A stretch of DNA of 64,000 bases from positions 1,550,001 to 1,614,000 of the forward strand of contig NZ_JACHWH010000001.1 in the NCBI RefSeq assembly GCF_014191255.1. The letters run 5' to 3'. The position numbers and the translations under genes are program-made. This DNA is from Amycolatopsis bartoniae (lineage in GTDB: Bacteria > Actinomycetota > Actinomycetes > Mycobacteriales > Pseudonocardiaceae). How positions within the stretch are numbered: the first letter of the stretch is position 1; every line of letters begins with the position of its first letter. Shown in pieces: positions 36,211 to 46,029 of the stretch. Below the pieces are notes generated by a model that ran no database searches, was not told the origin of the DNA, and saw nothing but the letters and a program-made list of their open reading frames with translations.

Positions 36211-37152
36211 TCACACCACCAGCAGCGTCTTCCCCACCGTCGCGCGGGTTTCGATCGCCCGGTGGGCGTCGGCGGCCCGGGAGAGCGGGAAGCGCTGGCC
36301 GATCAGCGGGGTCAGCTGTCCCGCGGCCGCCTCTTTCAGCGCCGACTCCGTGAACGCCCGGAAGTCCTCCGGCGAGAACTACAGGCCGCGGTGGACGGAG
36401 ATCCCCCGCGCTTCCGGCACCGGTGCCCACGAGCCGCTCGCCAGGCCGTAGGCCACGAAACGGCCGCCGCGGCGCAGCAGGGAGAACGCGGTCGCGCCGA
36501 GGTCGCCGCCCACGCCGTCGAACACGACGTCCACCTCGCCGACCTCGTCCGCCCAGTCCGGCGCCGAGTAGTCGACCGCGCGGTCCGCGCCGAGGTCCTG
36601 CGCCACCGCCACCTTCCGCGGGCCGCCCGCGGCCGCGACCACCGTCGCCCCCGCCTGGCTCGCCAGCTGCACCAGCAGGCTGCCGACCCCGCCGGCCGCG
36701 GCCTCGACGAGCACGCGGTCCCCCGGTCCGACCTCCGCCGTCCGCACCAGTGCCTTCGCCGTGCGGCCGTCCGCGAGCAGGGCGACCGCGTCGTCCAGCC
36801 CGAGCCCCTCCGGCACCACGAACGGCACGTCGGCGGGCACGACCACCCGCTCGGCGTACGCGCCCGAGCCGCCGGTCGCGGTCACCACCCGCCTGCCCAC
36901 GAGATCGCCGTCCACGCCCGGCCCGGCGGCGAGAACCACGCCGCCGACCCCGTTGCCGGGAATCACCGGCGGCTGCAGGCGGTAGGGAACCGTGCCGCCG
37001 GCCCGCAGCTGCGTCTCGACGAAGGTGGTGTTGGCGAACGCCACGGCGACCAGCACCTCGCCGGGGCCCGGCACCGGATCGGGCGCGTCACCGAGGCGCA
37101 GGACTCCGGGATCGCCGAACTCGGTCAACCACACGGCTCTCACGTCCACCAC
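36211..37152 (-). pseudogene. Zinc-independent quinone oxidoreductase with in-frame TAG (interrupted)
   Basis: A 313-codon MDR-family NADPH:quinone oxidoreductase split by one in-frame amber codon at 36379-36381 (codon 258). Before it: LLADGRTAKALV, NADPH loop VEAAAGGVGSLLVQLA near 180, and VAYGLASGSWAPVPE. After it, in the same frame, the expected C-terminus continues: FSPEDFRAFTESALKEAA, LTPLIGQRFPLSRAADAH, RAIETRATVGKTLLVV and a TGA at 36211. The start is taken as GTG 37152, 7 bases after GGAGG. The upstream part alone would give 257 residues without the last helix and strand of the catalytic domain. One base change (for example CAG or GAG to TAG) explains it; a sequencing error is possible. 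Confidence 0.85.
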
Positions 37153-37302
37153 CGTGCATCCTCCAGTTAGGTGGAGGTCAACCCCGCTGTCGTGCGGGAA
37201 CCATCCGCTGGCGCGAGGATTGTCTTGGGCGGACGATGACACCGCCATCCGGGTGCAGCACGGTGGTGACCACAACGCCAACGAAGCGACCAGGAGGAAC
37301 CC

Positions 37303-38406
37303 GTGCGTATCGCCGTCCCCCGTGAGATCAAGAAGCACGAATACCGGGTGGCGCTGACGCCGGCCGGCGTCCACGAGCTGACGCGGCGCGGTCACGAGGT
37401 GTTCGTCGAGACCGAGGCCGGTGTCGGGTCCGCCATCCCGGACGACGACTACACGGCCGCGGGCGCCAAGATCCTGGCCACCGCCGACGAGGTGTGGGCC
37501 GAGGGCGAGCTGGTCCTGAAGGTCAAGGAGCCGATCGCGGAGGAGTACCCGCGTCTGCGCGAGAACCAGACCCTCTTCACGTACCTGCACCTGGCCGCCG
37601 ACCGCCCGCTGACGGAAGCCCTGCTGGCCAGCGGCACCACCGCGATCGCCTACGAAACGGTCCAACTGGCGAACGGCAGCCTGCCCCTCCTGGCCCCGAT
37701 GTCAGAGGTGGCAGGCCGCCTGGCCCCGCAGGTAGGCGCCTTCGCCCTGATGAAGCCCAGCGGCGGCCGAGGCGTCCTCCCCGGCGGCGTACCAGGCGTG
37801 CGCCCCGCCAAGGTCGTGGTGATCGGCGGCGGGGTCGCCGGCCTGAACGCGGCACGGGTAGCCCTGGGCCTGGGGTCCGAAGTGGAAATTCTCGACACCA
37901 ATGTGGACCGCCTGCGCCAGATCGACCAAACCCACAACGGTCAGATCAAAACGGTCACGTCCACAGCCTTCGCCATCGAAGAGGCGGCACTCCAAGCCGA
38001 CCTCATCATCGGCGCAGTCCTGATCCCAGGCGCCAAAGCCCCGAAACTGATCACCAACGACCTGGTCAGCCGCATGAAGCCGGGCAGCGTCCTGGTGGAC
38101 ATCGCCATCGACCAGGGCGGCTGCTTCGAGGACTCCCACCCCACCACCCACGACGCCCCCACCTACGAGGTCCACAACTCGATCTTCTACTGCGTGGCCA
38201 ACATGCCAGGCGCAGTCCCCACCACCAGCACCCAAGCCCTGACCAACGTAACCCTCCCCTACGCAACCGCCCTGGCAGACCAGGGCTGGCAAGCCGCACT
38301 AGCCACGAACCCAGCCCTAGCAAAGGGCTTGAACGTTCATCAACACAAAGTCACGAACCAGGCAGTAGCGACAGCCCACAACCTCCCGTACAGCAACACG
38401 CCCTAG
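37303..38406 (+). CDS. ald: Alanine dehydrogenase
   Basis: A 367-residue NAD-dependent L-alanine dehydrogenase, reversible alanine to pyruvate plus ammonia. It has MRIAVPREIKKHEYRVALTP at the start, catalytic Lys in LKVKEP (about 75) and His in YLHLAADR (about 96), the Rossmann motif VVIGGGVAGLNAA, and GAVLIPGAKAPKL. GTG start 37303 follows GGAGGAA. The 3' half uses rarer A/T-ending codons and CCA/ACA more often than its neighbours. Likely regulated by nitrogen or redox state. Confidence 0.95.
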   Translation: MRIAVPREIKKHEYRVALTPAGVHELTRRGHEVFVETEAGVGSAIPDDDYTAAGAKILATADEVWAEGELVLKVKEPIAEEYPRLRENQTLFTYLHLAADRPLTEALLASGTTAIAYETVQLANGSLPLLAPMSEVAGRLAPQVGAFALMKPSGGRGVLPGGVPGVRPAKVVVIGGGVAGLNAARVALGLGSEVEILDTNVDRLRQIDQTHNGQIKTVTSTAFAIEEAALQADLIIGAVLIPGAKAPKLITNDLVSRMKPGSVLVDIAIDQGGCFEDSHPTTHDAPTYEVHNSIFYCVANMPGAVPTTSTQALTNVTLPYATALADQGWQAALATNPALAKGLNVHQHKVTNQAVATAHNLPYSNTP

Positions 38407-38430
38407 CAACCGGCCCACGACGATGGGGGT

Positions 38431-38476
38431 CCAGGGGGCGAGCCCCCTGGCGGGGGTTTGGGGGTCGACCCCCAAA
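38431..38476 (+). terminator. Tandem perfect hairpins after ald
   Basis: Two back-to-back palindromes: CCAGGGGG-CGAG-CCCCCTGG (38431-38450) and TTTGGGGGTCGACCCCCAAA (38457-38476). Such G/C-run pairs recur in actinomycete intergenic regions and probably terminate ald transcription. Confidence 0.65.
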
Positions 38477-38846
38477 GGGCAATGCGAGGTTGACGCAAGA
38501 GGGAAGGCGCGTCAGCGCCGAACAAGGGGCGGCCCGCTCAACCAGCCTGGGGGTCACTGGGAGCGGGCCGCCAACAACAGCTTAGGTGGTCGGCGCCGAC
38601 TTCGCTGCATGGGGTGGCGGTTTTACTCGAAATACTTCTTCACCGTCCGTGACGGGACGTCGTGATTACCCGACGAACTGGGGTTTTGGGGTCGCGGCGG
38701 GGTCCGGGGCGGATGGTGACGAAGGTCGCCTCCGGGGGCGTTCACCCGTTCGCCGGAGAGGGTGAGGGGCGTTCGTGAGGTTGTCCGATGTGGAGATCTC
38801 CCTGCTGGGCGGCCGGAGGGGGCGGAGTGCGCATAGCCTGGAGCGT
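38477..38846. other. Gene-free leader before ABC exporter
   Basis: 370 bases after the ald hairpins. No convincing gene, RNA or repeat was recognised. The open frame of the ABC gene starts at 38775, but its first 24 codons do not look like exporter sequence; the GTG at 38847 is preferred. The promoter should lie here. Confidence 0.4.
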
Positions 38847-41800
38847 GTGACCGCTGCTGCCCCTGAGTCCCCGACCGGCTGGATCCGCAGACTCGCCGCC
38901 GCCGCCTGGCGGCATCCCTGGCTCGTTGTGTTGTCGCTCACGGCTGCGGTCGTGAGTGTCGGCTTCCAGGCCGCGAGCCCGTTGTTTGTGCGTGCGGCGG
39001 TGGACGACGCCGTGGGCGGCGACACGGGGCAGCTGGGGCTGCTCGCGGGTGGTCTGGTCGGGGTGCAGGTGCTGATGTTCGCGACGGCGTTCGTGCGCCG
39101 GTACGTGGGCGGGCGGCTGGCGCTGGACGTGCAGCACGACCTGCGGCGCGCGGTGTTCGGCGCGGTGTCGCGTTTGGACGGTGGGAAGCAGGACTCGCTG
39201 CGCACGGGGCAGGTGGTGTCGCGGGCGATCACCGATCTGCAGCTGGTGGTGTCGCTGCTGATGATGGTGCCGCTGTCGATGGGTTCGGTGGTGTTCGCGG
39301 TGTTCTCGCTGGCCGCGATGCTGTGGATGTCGCCGCTGTTGACGGTCATCGCGCTGGTCGTGGTACCCGCGGTGGCGTTCGTCGCCGGGCGGTCCCGCAA
39401 GCGGCTGTTCCCGGCCACCTGGTCGGCGCAGCAGCGGGCCGCGGACGTGGCGCAGCACGTCGAGGAGACCGTCACCGGTGTGCGGGTGGTGAAGGGTTTC
39501 GGGCAGGAGGCGCGCGAGGTTTCGCGACTGGAGCGGGCCGCGAGGAGGCTGTTCGCGGAGCGGTTGCGCGCGGCGCGGTTGTCGGCGGTGCCGACGGCGA
39601 CGACGTCGGCGCTGCCTGCGGCGGGGCAGGTCGCGGTGCTCGCGTTCGGCGGCATCCTGGCGCTGCGTGGCGAGGTCACACTGGGCACGTTCCTCGCTTT
39701 CGCCAGCTACGTCTCTGGTCTCGTCGGGCCCGCGCGGATGCTGTCGTCGATGGTGGTGCAGGCCCAGTTGACCCGCGCGGGTGCGGATCGCGTGTACGAG
39801 CTGATCGACGCCCAGCCGGAGGTGCGGGACGCGCCGGACGCGAAGCCGTTGCCGGACGGGCCGCTCTCGATCGAGCTGTCCGACGTGCGGTTCGGTTACA
39901 CCCGGTCCGAACCAGTCCTCGACGGGATGACGCTCACCGCCCGGCCAGGTGAAACGCTGGCGCTCGTCGGCACGGCGGGTTCGGGCAAGTCCACGATCTC
40001 CCTGCTGCTGCCCCGCTTCTACGACGTGCACGCGGGCTCGGTGTGCCTCGGCGGCTGTGACGTGCGCGAGCTGCGGCTGGCCGACCTGCGGCGCGCGGTC
40101 GGCGTGGTGTTCGAGGAGGCGTTCCTGTTCTCCACCTCCGTGCGCGACAACATCGCCTACGGACGCCCGGACGCGAGCGACGAGGAGGTGATCGCGGCCG
40201 CGAAGGCCGCCGAGGCACACGACTTCATCGAGGAACTGCCCAACGGCTACGCCACCGAGGTGGGTGAACGCGGCCTCACGCTCTCGGGCGGCCAGCGGCA
40301 ACGGCTCGGTCTCGCGCGGGCCCTGCTCACCGACCCGCGGGTGCTGATCCTCGACGACGCGACCTCCGCCGTCGACACGGTCACCGAAGCGGCGATCCAC
40401 GACACGCTGCGCGCCGTCACCGCGAGCCGCACGACCCTGCTCATCGCGCACCGCCGCTCGACCCTCGCGCTCGCCGACCGCATTGCAGTGCTCGACGCGG
40501 GCCGCGTGGTGGACATCGGCACCGCCGAAGAACTGGAAGAACGCTGCGAGCTGTTCCGGGAGCTGGTTTCCGGGCCCGGCGAGGGCGTCGAGCAGAAGCA
40601 CCGGCGCGAGTGCGTGCGGCGCCCGGAAACCGGGACCACGCCCGAACTCTGGCCCGAACTCCCCGAGCAGGACGACGCCGGGCAGCTCGCCGACTCCGCC
40701 CAGCAGCGCACCGCGACCCCGGCGGCGGGGGCGATGGGCGGGATGCGCGGCGCGTTCGACGTGCCGCCGACAGAGGAGCTGATCGAGGGCGTCCGCAGGC
40801 TGCCGCCCGCCGACGACGTGCCGGGCCTCGATCCGGAGGACGTCACGCGGCCGGACCCGCGGTTCCGCCTCGCCGGCCTGCTGCGCCCGGTCCGCGCCCT
40901 GCTCACCGCGGTGGTCGTGCTGGTCGGGATCGACGCCGCCGCCTCGATCGCGCTGCCCGCGCTCTACCAGCAGGGTGTGGACCACGGCGTGCGCCCCGGC
41001 GCCGAGTGGGTGATCTGGCTGACCGCGGCCATCGGCGCGGTCATCATCGCGATCGACTGGCTGGTGATCTCCGCGCAGACCCGGCTCACCGCGCGCGCCG
41101 GGGAGACGGTGCTGTACTCGCTGCGCGTCCGCAGCTACGCGCACCTGCAGCGGCTCGGGCTCGACTACTACGAGCGCGAGCTGTCCGGCAAGATCATGAC
41201 CCGCATGACGACGGACGTGGACGCGCTGTCGACGTTCCTGCAGACCGGCGTCGCGCAGGCCGTCATCAGCGCGCTGACCCTCGTCGGCATCTCGGTGGCG
41301 CTGCTGGTCACCGACACCTCCCTCGCCCTGTACGCGCTGTCCGTGCTGCCGATCCTGATCGTGGCGACGGTGATCTTCCGCAGGCTCGCCACCGCCGCGT
41401 ACAACGAGGCACGCGAACGGGTGAGCGTGGTGAACGCGGACATGCAGGAGAACGTGAGCGGGCTGCGGGTCGCGCAGGCGTACAGCCGCGAGGAGCGGTC
41501 TGCGGAGGTGTTCGCGTCCCGCAGTGACGCGTACCGCCGCTCACGGCTGCGGGCCCAGCGTTACGTCGCGACGTACTTCCCGTTCGTCACCATGCTTTCG
41601 GGTGTCGCGGAGGCCGTCGTCCTGGTCGCGGGCGCAAACCGGGTCGCCGCGGGCACCCTGCCGGTCGGCGTGCTGCTGGGGTTCCTGCTGTACCTGAACC
41701 TGTTCTTCTCGCCGATCCAGCAGCTGTCGTCGGTGTTCGACGGCTACCAGCAGGCGAAGGTGGGCCTGCGCCGGATCGGGGACCTGCTGCGCACGCCGAC

Positions 41801-42578
41801 TTCGGTGCCGCCGCCGGACAACCCCGTGCCGGTGCCGGAGCGGCTGCGGGGTGAGGTCACCTTCGACGCGGTCGACTTCGCCTACCCCGGCACGGAAACC
41901 AAGGCGCTGGCCGACATCGCGCTCAAGGTCGCGCCTGGCGAGACGGTGGCGCTGGTCGGTTCGACGGGCGCGGGCAAGTCCACCGCGGTGAAGCTCGTCG
42001 CCCGCTTCTACGACGCGACGGGCGGCAAGGTCGGCATCGACGGCGTGGACGTGCGGGACTACGACCTGCCGGGGCTGCGGCACCGGATGGGCGTGGTGCC
42101 GCAGGAGGCGCACCTGTTCTCCGGCACGGTCGCCGACAACGTCCGCTACGGCCGCCCGTCCGCGAGCGACGCCGAGGTGGAGGCCGCCGTGCGGGCGGTC
42201 GGGGCGCTGGACGGCGTGGCCGCGTTGCCGTCCGGGTTCCGGCAGTCCGTCGGCGAGCGCGGGAAGTCGTTGTCCGCCGGGCAGCGGCAGCTGATCGCAC
42301 TCGCGCGGGCCGAGCTGGTGGACCCGGACGTGCTGCTGCTCGACGAGGCCACGGCGGCGCTCGACCCGTCCACCGAGGCGGCGGTCCTGCAGGCGACGGA
42401 ACACGTCGCCCGCCGCCGGACCACGTTCGTGGTGGCGCACCGCCTCGCGACCGCGGCCCGCGCCGACCGCATCGTGGTGCTCGACCACGGGCGCGTCGTC
42501 GAGCAGGGCACGCACGACCAGCTGCTCGCCGCGGGTGGCCACTACGCCCACCTGTGGCGGACGGGCAACCACGAGTAG
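38847..42578 (+). CDS. Fused tandem ABC exporter (TMD-NBD-TMD-NBD, Rv0194-like)
   Basis: A 1243-residue full ABC transporter: six helices plus ATPase, twice. NBD1: Walker [10 protein letters not shown] near 375, LSGGQRQR, then [11 protein letters not shown], where Asp replaces the catalytic Glu, and a Q-loop reading VVFEEAFLF with Glu for Gln. NBD2: GSTGAGKST near 1038, [19 protein letters not shown], intact. This is the asymmetry of heterodimeric exporters with one degenerate ATP site, here fused in one chain. A proline/acidic linker of about 100 residues joins the halves. It resembles the mycobacterial multidrug exporter Rv0194 in layout. GTG start 38847. Substrate unknown; drugs or lipids likely. 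Confidence 0.9.
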   Translation: MTAAAPESPTGWIRRLAAAAWRHPWLVVLSLTAAVVSVGFQAASPLFVRAAVDDAVGGDTGQLGLLAGGLVGVQVLMFATAFVRRYVGGRLALDVQHDLRRAVFGAVSRLDGGKQDSLRTGQVVSRAITDLQLVVSLLMMVPLSMGSVVFAVFSLAAMLWMSPLLTVIALVVVPAVAFVAGRSRKRLFPATWSAQQRAADVAQHVEETVTGVRVVKGFGQEAREVSRLERAARRLFAERLRAARLSAVPTATTSALPAAGQVAVLAFGGILALRGEVTLGTFLAFASYVSGLVGPARMLSSMVVQAQLTRAGADRVYELIDAQPEVRDAPDAKPLPDGPLSIELSDVRFGYTRSEPVLDGMTLTARPGETLALVGTAGSGKSTISLLLPRFYDVHAGSVCLGGCDVRELRLADLRRAVGVVFEEAFLFSTSVRDNIAYGRPDASDEEVIAAAKAAEAHDFIEELPNGYATEVGERGLTLSGGQRQRLGLARALLTDPRVLILDDATSAVDTVTEAAIHDTLRAVTASRTTLLIAHRRSTLALADRIAVLDAGRVVDIGTAEELEERCELFRELVSGPGEGVEQKHRRECVRRPETGTTPELWPELPEQDDAGQLADSAQQRTATPAAGAMGGMRGAFDVPPTEELIEGVRRLPPADDVPGLDPEDVTRPDPRFRLAGLLRPVRALLTAVVVLVGIDAAASIALPALYQQGVDHGVRPGAEWVIWLTAAIGAVIIAIDWLVISAQTRLTARAGETVLYSLRVRSYAHLQRLGLDYYERELSGKIMTRMTTDVDALSTFLQTGVAQAVISALTLVGISVALLVTDTSLALYALSVLPILIVATVIFRRLATAAYNEARERVSVVNADMQENVSGLRVAQAYSREERSAEVFASRSDAYRRSRLRAQRYVATYFPFVTMLSGVAEAVVLVAGANRVAAGTLPVGVLLGFLLYLNLFFSPIQQLSSVFDGYQQAKVGLRRIGDLLRTPTSVPPPDNPVPVPERLRGEVTFDAVDFAYPGTETKALADIALKVAPGETVALVGSTGAGKSTAVKLVARFYDATGGKVGIDGVDVRDYDLPGLRHRMGVVPQEAHLFSGTVADNVRYGRPSASDAEVEAAVRAVGALDGVAALPSGFRQSVGERGKSLSAGQRQLIALARAELVDPDVLLLDEATAALDPSTEAAVLQATEHVARRRTTFVVAHRLATAARADRIVVLDHGRVVEQGTHDQLLAAGGHYAHLWRTGNHE

Positions 42579-42583
42579 GCCGG

Positions 42584-44821
42584 TCAGGAGACCACGGGCA
42601 GTCCCCATTCCGTGCGGAACCGCTCGACGAGCAGCCACGCGCGCGTCGGGTGGTCGCCGAACGCCTCCCGGGCCCGGGCCAGCGTCTCGAACGACCCGGG
42701 CCCGGATTCCGCGGAGGCGCGGACGACCTGCTCCTTGGTGAGGCCGTCGGAGAAGACCTCCCGCAGCGTCAGCGCGAAGTAGAGGAAGGTCGCCAGCTCC
42801 ATCCGGACGACGTCGGCGGGTTCGGCCGCCTCCGGGGTCCGGGCCAGCTCGCCGACGGTCGCGAACAGCTCGCCGGGCGACTGCCGGGCCAGCCCGGGGC
42901 CGTCGGCCAGCCGGATCAGCTCCACCACCGCGGTCACGGGCCCGAGCGGCCGCAGCTCCCGCTGCGCCAGCCGCGCCGCCTGCTCGATCGCGGTACCGGT
43001 CAGCTCCGCGCACACCCGTCCCAGTGTCGCCGCGGGCCCAACGGCCATCATCGCCCTGGCCGCGCGGATCAGGTCCCTCGGCAGGCCGCCGGAAAAGCAG
43101 TGGCAGAAGCAGACGAACGGCTCGGCCAGCCCGATCAGCCTGCTGCTGAGCAGTTTTCGGCTCTCCCGCAGCGTCAGCTGGTCCACTCTGATGATCTCGT
43201 CGAAGGCGCTGTCGAACGCGTCGCGCACGGCGAACCCTCGGCGCTCGAACGAGGTCAGCGCGTCCTCCGACACCGACAGCACGAAGTGGCAGCCGGGCAC
43301 GCCGAACAGCGCCTTCAGCTCGTTGACGAACCGCTGGGCGTGCTCGGCCGAGGCGATCTTGTCCAGCTCGTCGACCGCGACCACCAGCGGGGTCGCCGCC
43401 GCGCTGGAATTGGTGACGGACAACGTGTCCGCGACGGCGCGGAGGAACGCGCGCAGCTCGGCGACGATCTCCGGATAGGTCAGCGCCTGGCGCGCCTTGG
43501 CCGTCGAACGGGTCCGCGTGGCGTCCGCGGACACCCCCGGCAACGTCAGCTTGCCCGACCAGCCGGTGGTTCTCGTCTGCAGGTAACGGATGTCCTCCAG
43601 CCGTTTCGCCGCGCTCGCCACGAGCGCGAGCCACCGCTTCTCCGGCACGCTCCGCCTGCCGCGCAACCACTGCCTCGGGCCGCGCGCCGTGCTCCGGTAA
43701 CCGAGGACGGCCTGGCAGACGGTGGCGTAGACGTGCAGCGCGAAGTCCCGGCCCTCGTACCCGATCGGCGCGTCCACGCGGACCAGCAGGTGCTCCCGTC
43801 CGGCGGGCAGCAACCGTCCTTCGCGATGGGCTTCGAGCAGTGTCGTCTTGCCCGCGCCACGGGGACCGGCGACGCCGATCGCGCCACCCCGCATTCCGGC
43901 AAGGACTCGCCGGAACCGTTCCGTGGCCACGGTTTCGACGGCCAGGTCGGTGCTGTGCATCAGGCCGAGCCCCGAGTCGTCCCGGACGCTGAGCACCACG
44001 TCGTAGGACGGGGCGGCGAGCCGGTTGATGAGCCTGCCGACGGCAGGCTCGACCGCCTGCCGCGCGGCCGTGCGCCAGTTCTCCAGCGCTGTCGCCGCGT
44101 CGGCCTGCAGCCGGGCGTGCAGCACGTCGAGCGACAACCCCGGAGCCTTGCCGTCAGCGCGCGGGGTGCCGGTGGTCACGAGAGCGAGCAGCACGAACAC
44201 GACGAAGGCGAGCACCGCGGTCACGACGGCACCGGGCAGGGTCGTCTGCCGGACCAGCAACGGCCACAGGCCGACCACGACCCCGGCAGCCACCAGGAAC
44301 GCGAGCCAGCGCGCCCCTCTGCGGCCGGGCGATCCGGCTTCGACGCCGCCGAACCCCGTCAGGGACGCCATCAGGAACGCGAAACAGGCCCCCAGCGCGC
44401 CGACCACCACGCCCAGCGTCAGCACGATCTTGGCGAGGACCGACCCGTCCTCGCCGTAGAGCCCGGACAGCAGCACCGCGGCGACCCACACGACGAAGGG
44501 CGCGGCCAGCAGCAGTAGGAACTCCCGCACCGGTGCGGCTCGCCTGAACCAGGACCGGTCGGGCGCCGGGATGGCGCCGAGGGCACGCACCGCGTCCCGG
44601 TAACCGGAGATCTCGGCATTCGTCGGGCTGAGCAGGGCACCGGGGTCGGCGAGCAACCTCTCGCGCAGGTCCGCGGCGGACAGTCTCAGCTCCTCGCACG
44701 ACCGGCGGATCCTCGGCTGGGCCAGCACGGCCTCGACGATGGGTGGCAGTTCCGTGGAGATGAGCCTGCGCATCACGTCGTCGTCGGCCGGGGCGCTTTC
44801 GGCCACCATCACGTCGGTCAC
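42584..44821 (-). CDS. Membrane-anchored P-loop ATPase of unknown function (KAP/STAND-like)
   Basis: A 745-residue protein. Residues about 100-225 hold four hydrophobic helices in two hairpins (REFLLLLAAPFVVWVAAVLL; ILTLGVVVGALGACFAFLMA; two more around 180-222). Then Walker A GVAGPRGAGKTTLLEAH near 316, Walker B LVVAVDELDKIA near 476, and a sensor-like SVSEDALTSFERRG. The ATPase resembles KAP or AAA/STAND NTPases, but I know no family with this layout. The C-terminal 200 residues are helical. GTG 44821 (VTDVMVAES) follows GGGAAGA and is preferred to ATG 44809. It is divergent from an ECF sigma gene with 82 bases between; a signalling or defence role is possible but unproven. Confidence 0.75.
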   Translation of the reverse strand: MTDVMVAESAPADDDVMRRLISTELPPIVEAVLAQPRIRRSCEELRLSAADLRERLLADPGALLSPTNAEISGYRDAVRALGAIPAPDRSWFRRAAPVREFLLLLAAPFVVWVAAVLLSGLYGEDGSVLAKIVLTLGVVVGALGACFAFLMASLTGFGGVEAGSPGRRGARWLAFLVAAGVVVGLWPLLVRQTTLPGAVVTAVLAFVVFVLLALVTTGTPRADGKAPGLSLDVLHARLQADAATALENWRTAARQAVEPAVGRLINRLAAPSYDVVLSVRDDSGLGLMHSTDLAVETVATERFRRVLAGMRGGAIGVAGPRGAGKTTLLEAHREGRLLPAGREHLLVRVDAPIGYEGRDFALHVYATVCQAVLGYRSTARGPRQWLRGRRSVPEKRWLALVASAAKRLEDIRYLQTRTTGWSGKLTLPGVSADATRTRSTAKARQALTYPEIVAELRAFLRAVADTLSVTNSSAAATPLVVAVDELDKIASAEHAQRFVNELKALFGVPGCHFVLSVSEDALTSFERRGFAVRDAFDSAFDEIIRVDQLTLRESRKLLSSRLIGLAEPFVCFCHCFSGGLPRDLIRAARAMMAVGPAATLGRVCAELTGTAIEQAARLAQRELRPLGPVTAVVELIRLADGPGLARQSPGELFATVGELARTPEAAEPADVVRMELATFLYFALTLREVFSDGLTKEQVVRASAESGPGSFETLARAREAFGDHPTRAWLLVERFRTEWGLPVVS

Positions 44822-44903
44822 GGCGAAGATTCTTCCCGAACGCGTGCAACCCGCGGTCCCGTTTCGGCGTATCGAGTCCGACGTCGGCGGCTGGGGGCCT
44901 TTG

Positions 44904-45416
44904 GTGGAGCACAAGGATGACTTCGTCGAGTTCTACTCGGCGCGGTTCGAATGGGCGAGACGCGTGGCCTATGCCCTGTGCGGGGACTGGAGCCAGGCGG
45001 AGGAGCTCGCGCAGACGGCGTTCGTGCGCACGTACGTGCACTGGCGCCGGATCAGGCGGGAGGCAGGGGCAGCCTACCTGCGCACGGTGATCACCAGGGC
45101 GTTCCTGGACACCCGGCGGCGCGGCCGGGAACGCGAGCAGCCCGTCGCGGAACCACCGCCGGGTGAACCGGCTCCCAGCGAGATCGCCCGCAGCGACGAC
45201 CGGGCCGCCCTGCGCCAGGCGTTGCGCGAGGTGCCGCCCCGGCAGCGGGCCGTGCTGGTGCTGCGGTTCGTGTACGACCTGCCGGTGGAGGAGATCGCGG
45301 AGACGCTGAACTGCTCGGTGGGCACCGTGAAGAGCCAGACCGCCCGTGGCCTCAAGGCGCTGCGCCGGCACTACGCGCGGCAGGCCGAGACACTCGAGGA
45401 CGAAAATGTGGGCTGA
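44904..45416 (+). CDS. ECF RNA polymerase sigma factor, SigE-family (actinobacterial)
   Basis: A 170-residue ECF sigma factor. Region 2: FVEFYSARFEWARRVAYAL, AEELAQTAFVRTYVHW. Region 4: LPVEEIAETLNCSVGTVKSQ then TARGLKALRRHYA. It belongs to the small SigE-type group of actinobacteria often paired with membrane anti-sigma proteins. The frame is open upstream, but GTG 44904 lies behind GGGGG and directly before region 2. Its end overlaps the next gene by 11 bases. The divergent ATPase may be in its regulon. Confidence 0.88.
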   Translation: MEHKDDFVEFYSARFEWARRVAYALCGDWSQAEELAQTAFVRTYVHWRRIRREAGAAYLRTVITRAFLDTRRRGREREQPVAEPPPGEPAPSEIARSDDRAALRQALREVPPRQRAVLVLRFVYDLPVEEIAETLNCSVGTVKSQTARGLKALRRHYARQAETLEDENVG

Positions 45417-45981
45417 CGAGGAAGAGCTGGGCCTGGCGCTGAAGGAGGCCGTGGCGGGCGACGGTCCGCCGCCGGGCGACCACCTGACGGAGGTCCTGCG
45501 CCGGGGCCGCCGCGGGGTGCTGCTGCGCCGCGCGGGGGCGGTGGCCGCTTCGGTGTTCATCGCGGGCGGGCTGTGCGTGGGCGGGTTGGCGCTGCGCGGG
45601 TTCAGCCTCACGCCACCACCGCCGGCCAACGGCGTCACGACCCCGGCCCCGGTACCGAGCAGCCCCACCACGACGACCACCGGAGCGCCGCCCGCGGTGC
45701 CGGAGACGAACGGCGCGCGGCCCGGGAGCGGCGGCAGCGCCGTCCCGCCGGGCACGACGAGCCACCCCGCAAGCACGACGCCGACCACCTCCACGACGAC
45801 GACCGGCCCCACGACGACGACCAGCGGGAAGTGCACGGAACAGATCGACTACGGCAGCGACCCACGCAGCAACGCGGAGATCAACAGCATCGGCGAGAGC
45901 ACGGGAACCTGCCCCAACCCGATCTGGAACCCACCGACGAGCCCGTCCGAAGGCTCCGGCACCCCGCGACCGACGTCGTGA
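45406..45981 (+). CDS. Putative anti-sigma factor with one membrane helix and Pro/Thr-rich exterior
   Basis: A 191-residue bitopic protein. Cytosolic residues 1-40 (ADEEELGLALKEAVAGDGPP) could hold the sigma partner; one transmembrane helix at about 42-64 (AGAVAASVFIAGGLCVGGLA) follows, then a Thr/Pro-rich wall-spanning tail with TTTTTGAPP-type runs, and a small end domain with two cysteines (GKCTEQIDY, TGTCPNP). ATG 45406 overlaps the sigma stop by 11 bases, the usual sigma/anti-sigma coupling. No ZAS zinc motif (H-x3-C-x2-C) is seen, so the assignment rests on context and topology. Confidence 0.7.
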   Translation: MWADEEELGLALKEAVAGDGPPPGDHLTEVLRRGRRGVLLRRAGAVAASVFIAGGLCVGGLALRGFSLTPPPPANGVTTPAPVPSSPTTTTTGAPPAVPETNGARPGSGGSAVPPGTTSHPASTTPTTSTTTTGPTTTTSGKCTEQIDYGSDPRSNAEINSIGESTGTCPNPIWNPPTSPSEGSGTPRPTS

Positions 45982-46029
45982 TGGCGTGGCGGCGGCCGGC
46001 AGCGGGTCGGCGCCCCAGCTGCCGCCCTC

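Noticed and set aside
38423-38665. 80-codon plus-strand frame after ald
   Set aside because: It runs through two perfect hairpins and has no conserved feature; treated as non-coding.
38742-43670. Long minus-strand frames of 800 and 709 codons across the ABC exporter
   Set aside because: Shadows of the exporter with Arg/Gln/His-rich sequence and no domains.
45406-45981. Zinc-binding anti-sigma (ZAS) domain
   Set aside because: The H-x3-C-x2-C motif is absent; called anti-sigma only by overlap and topology.
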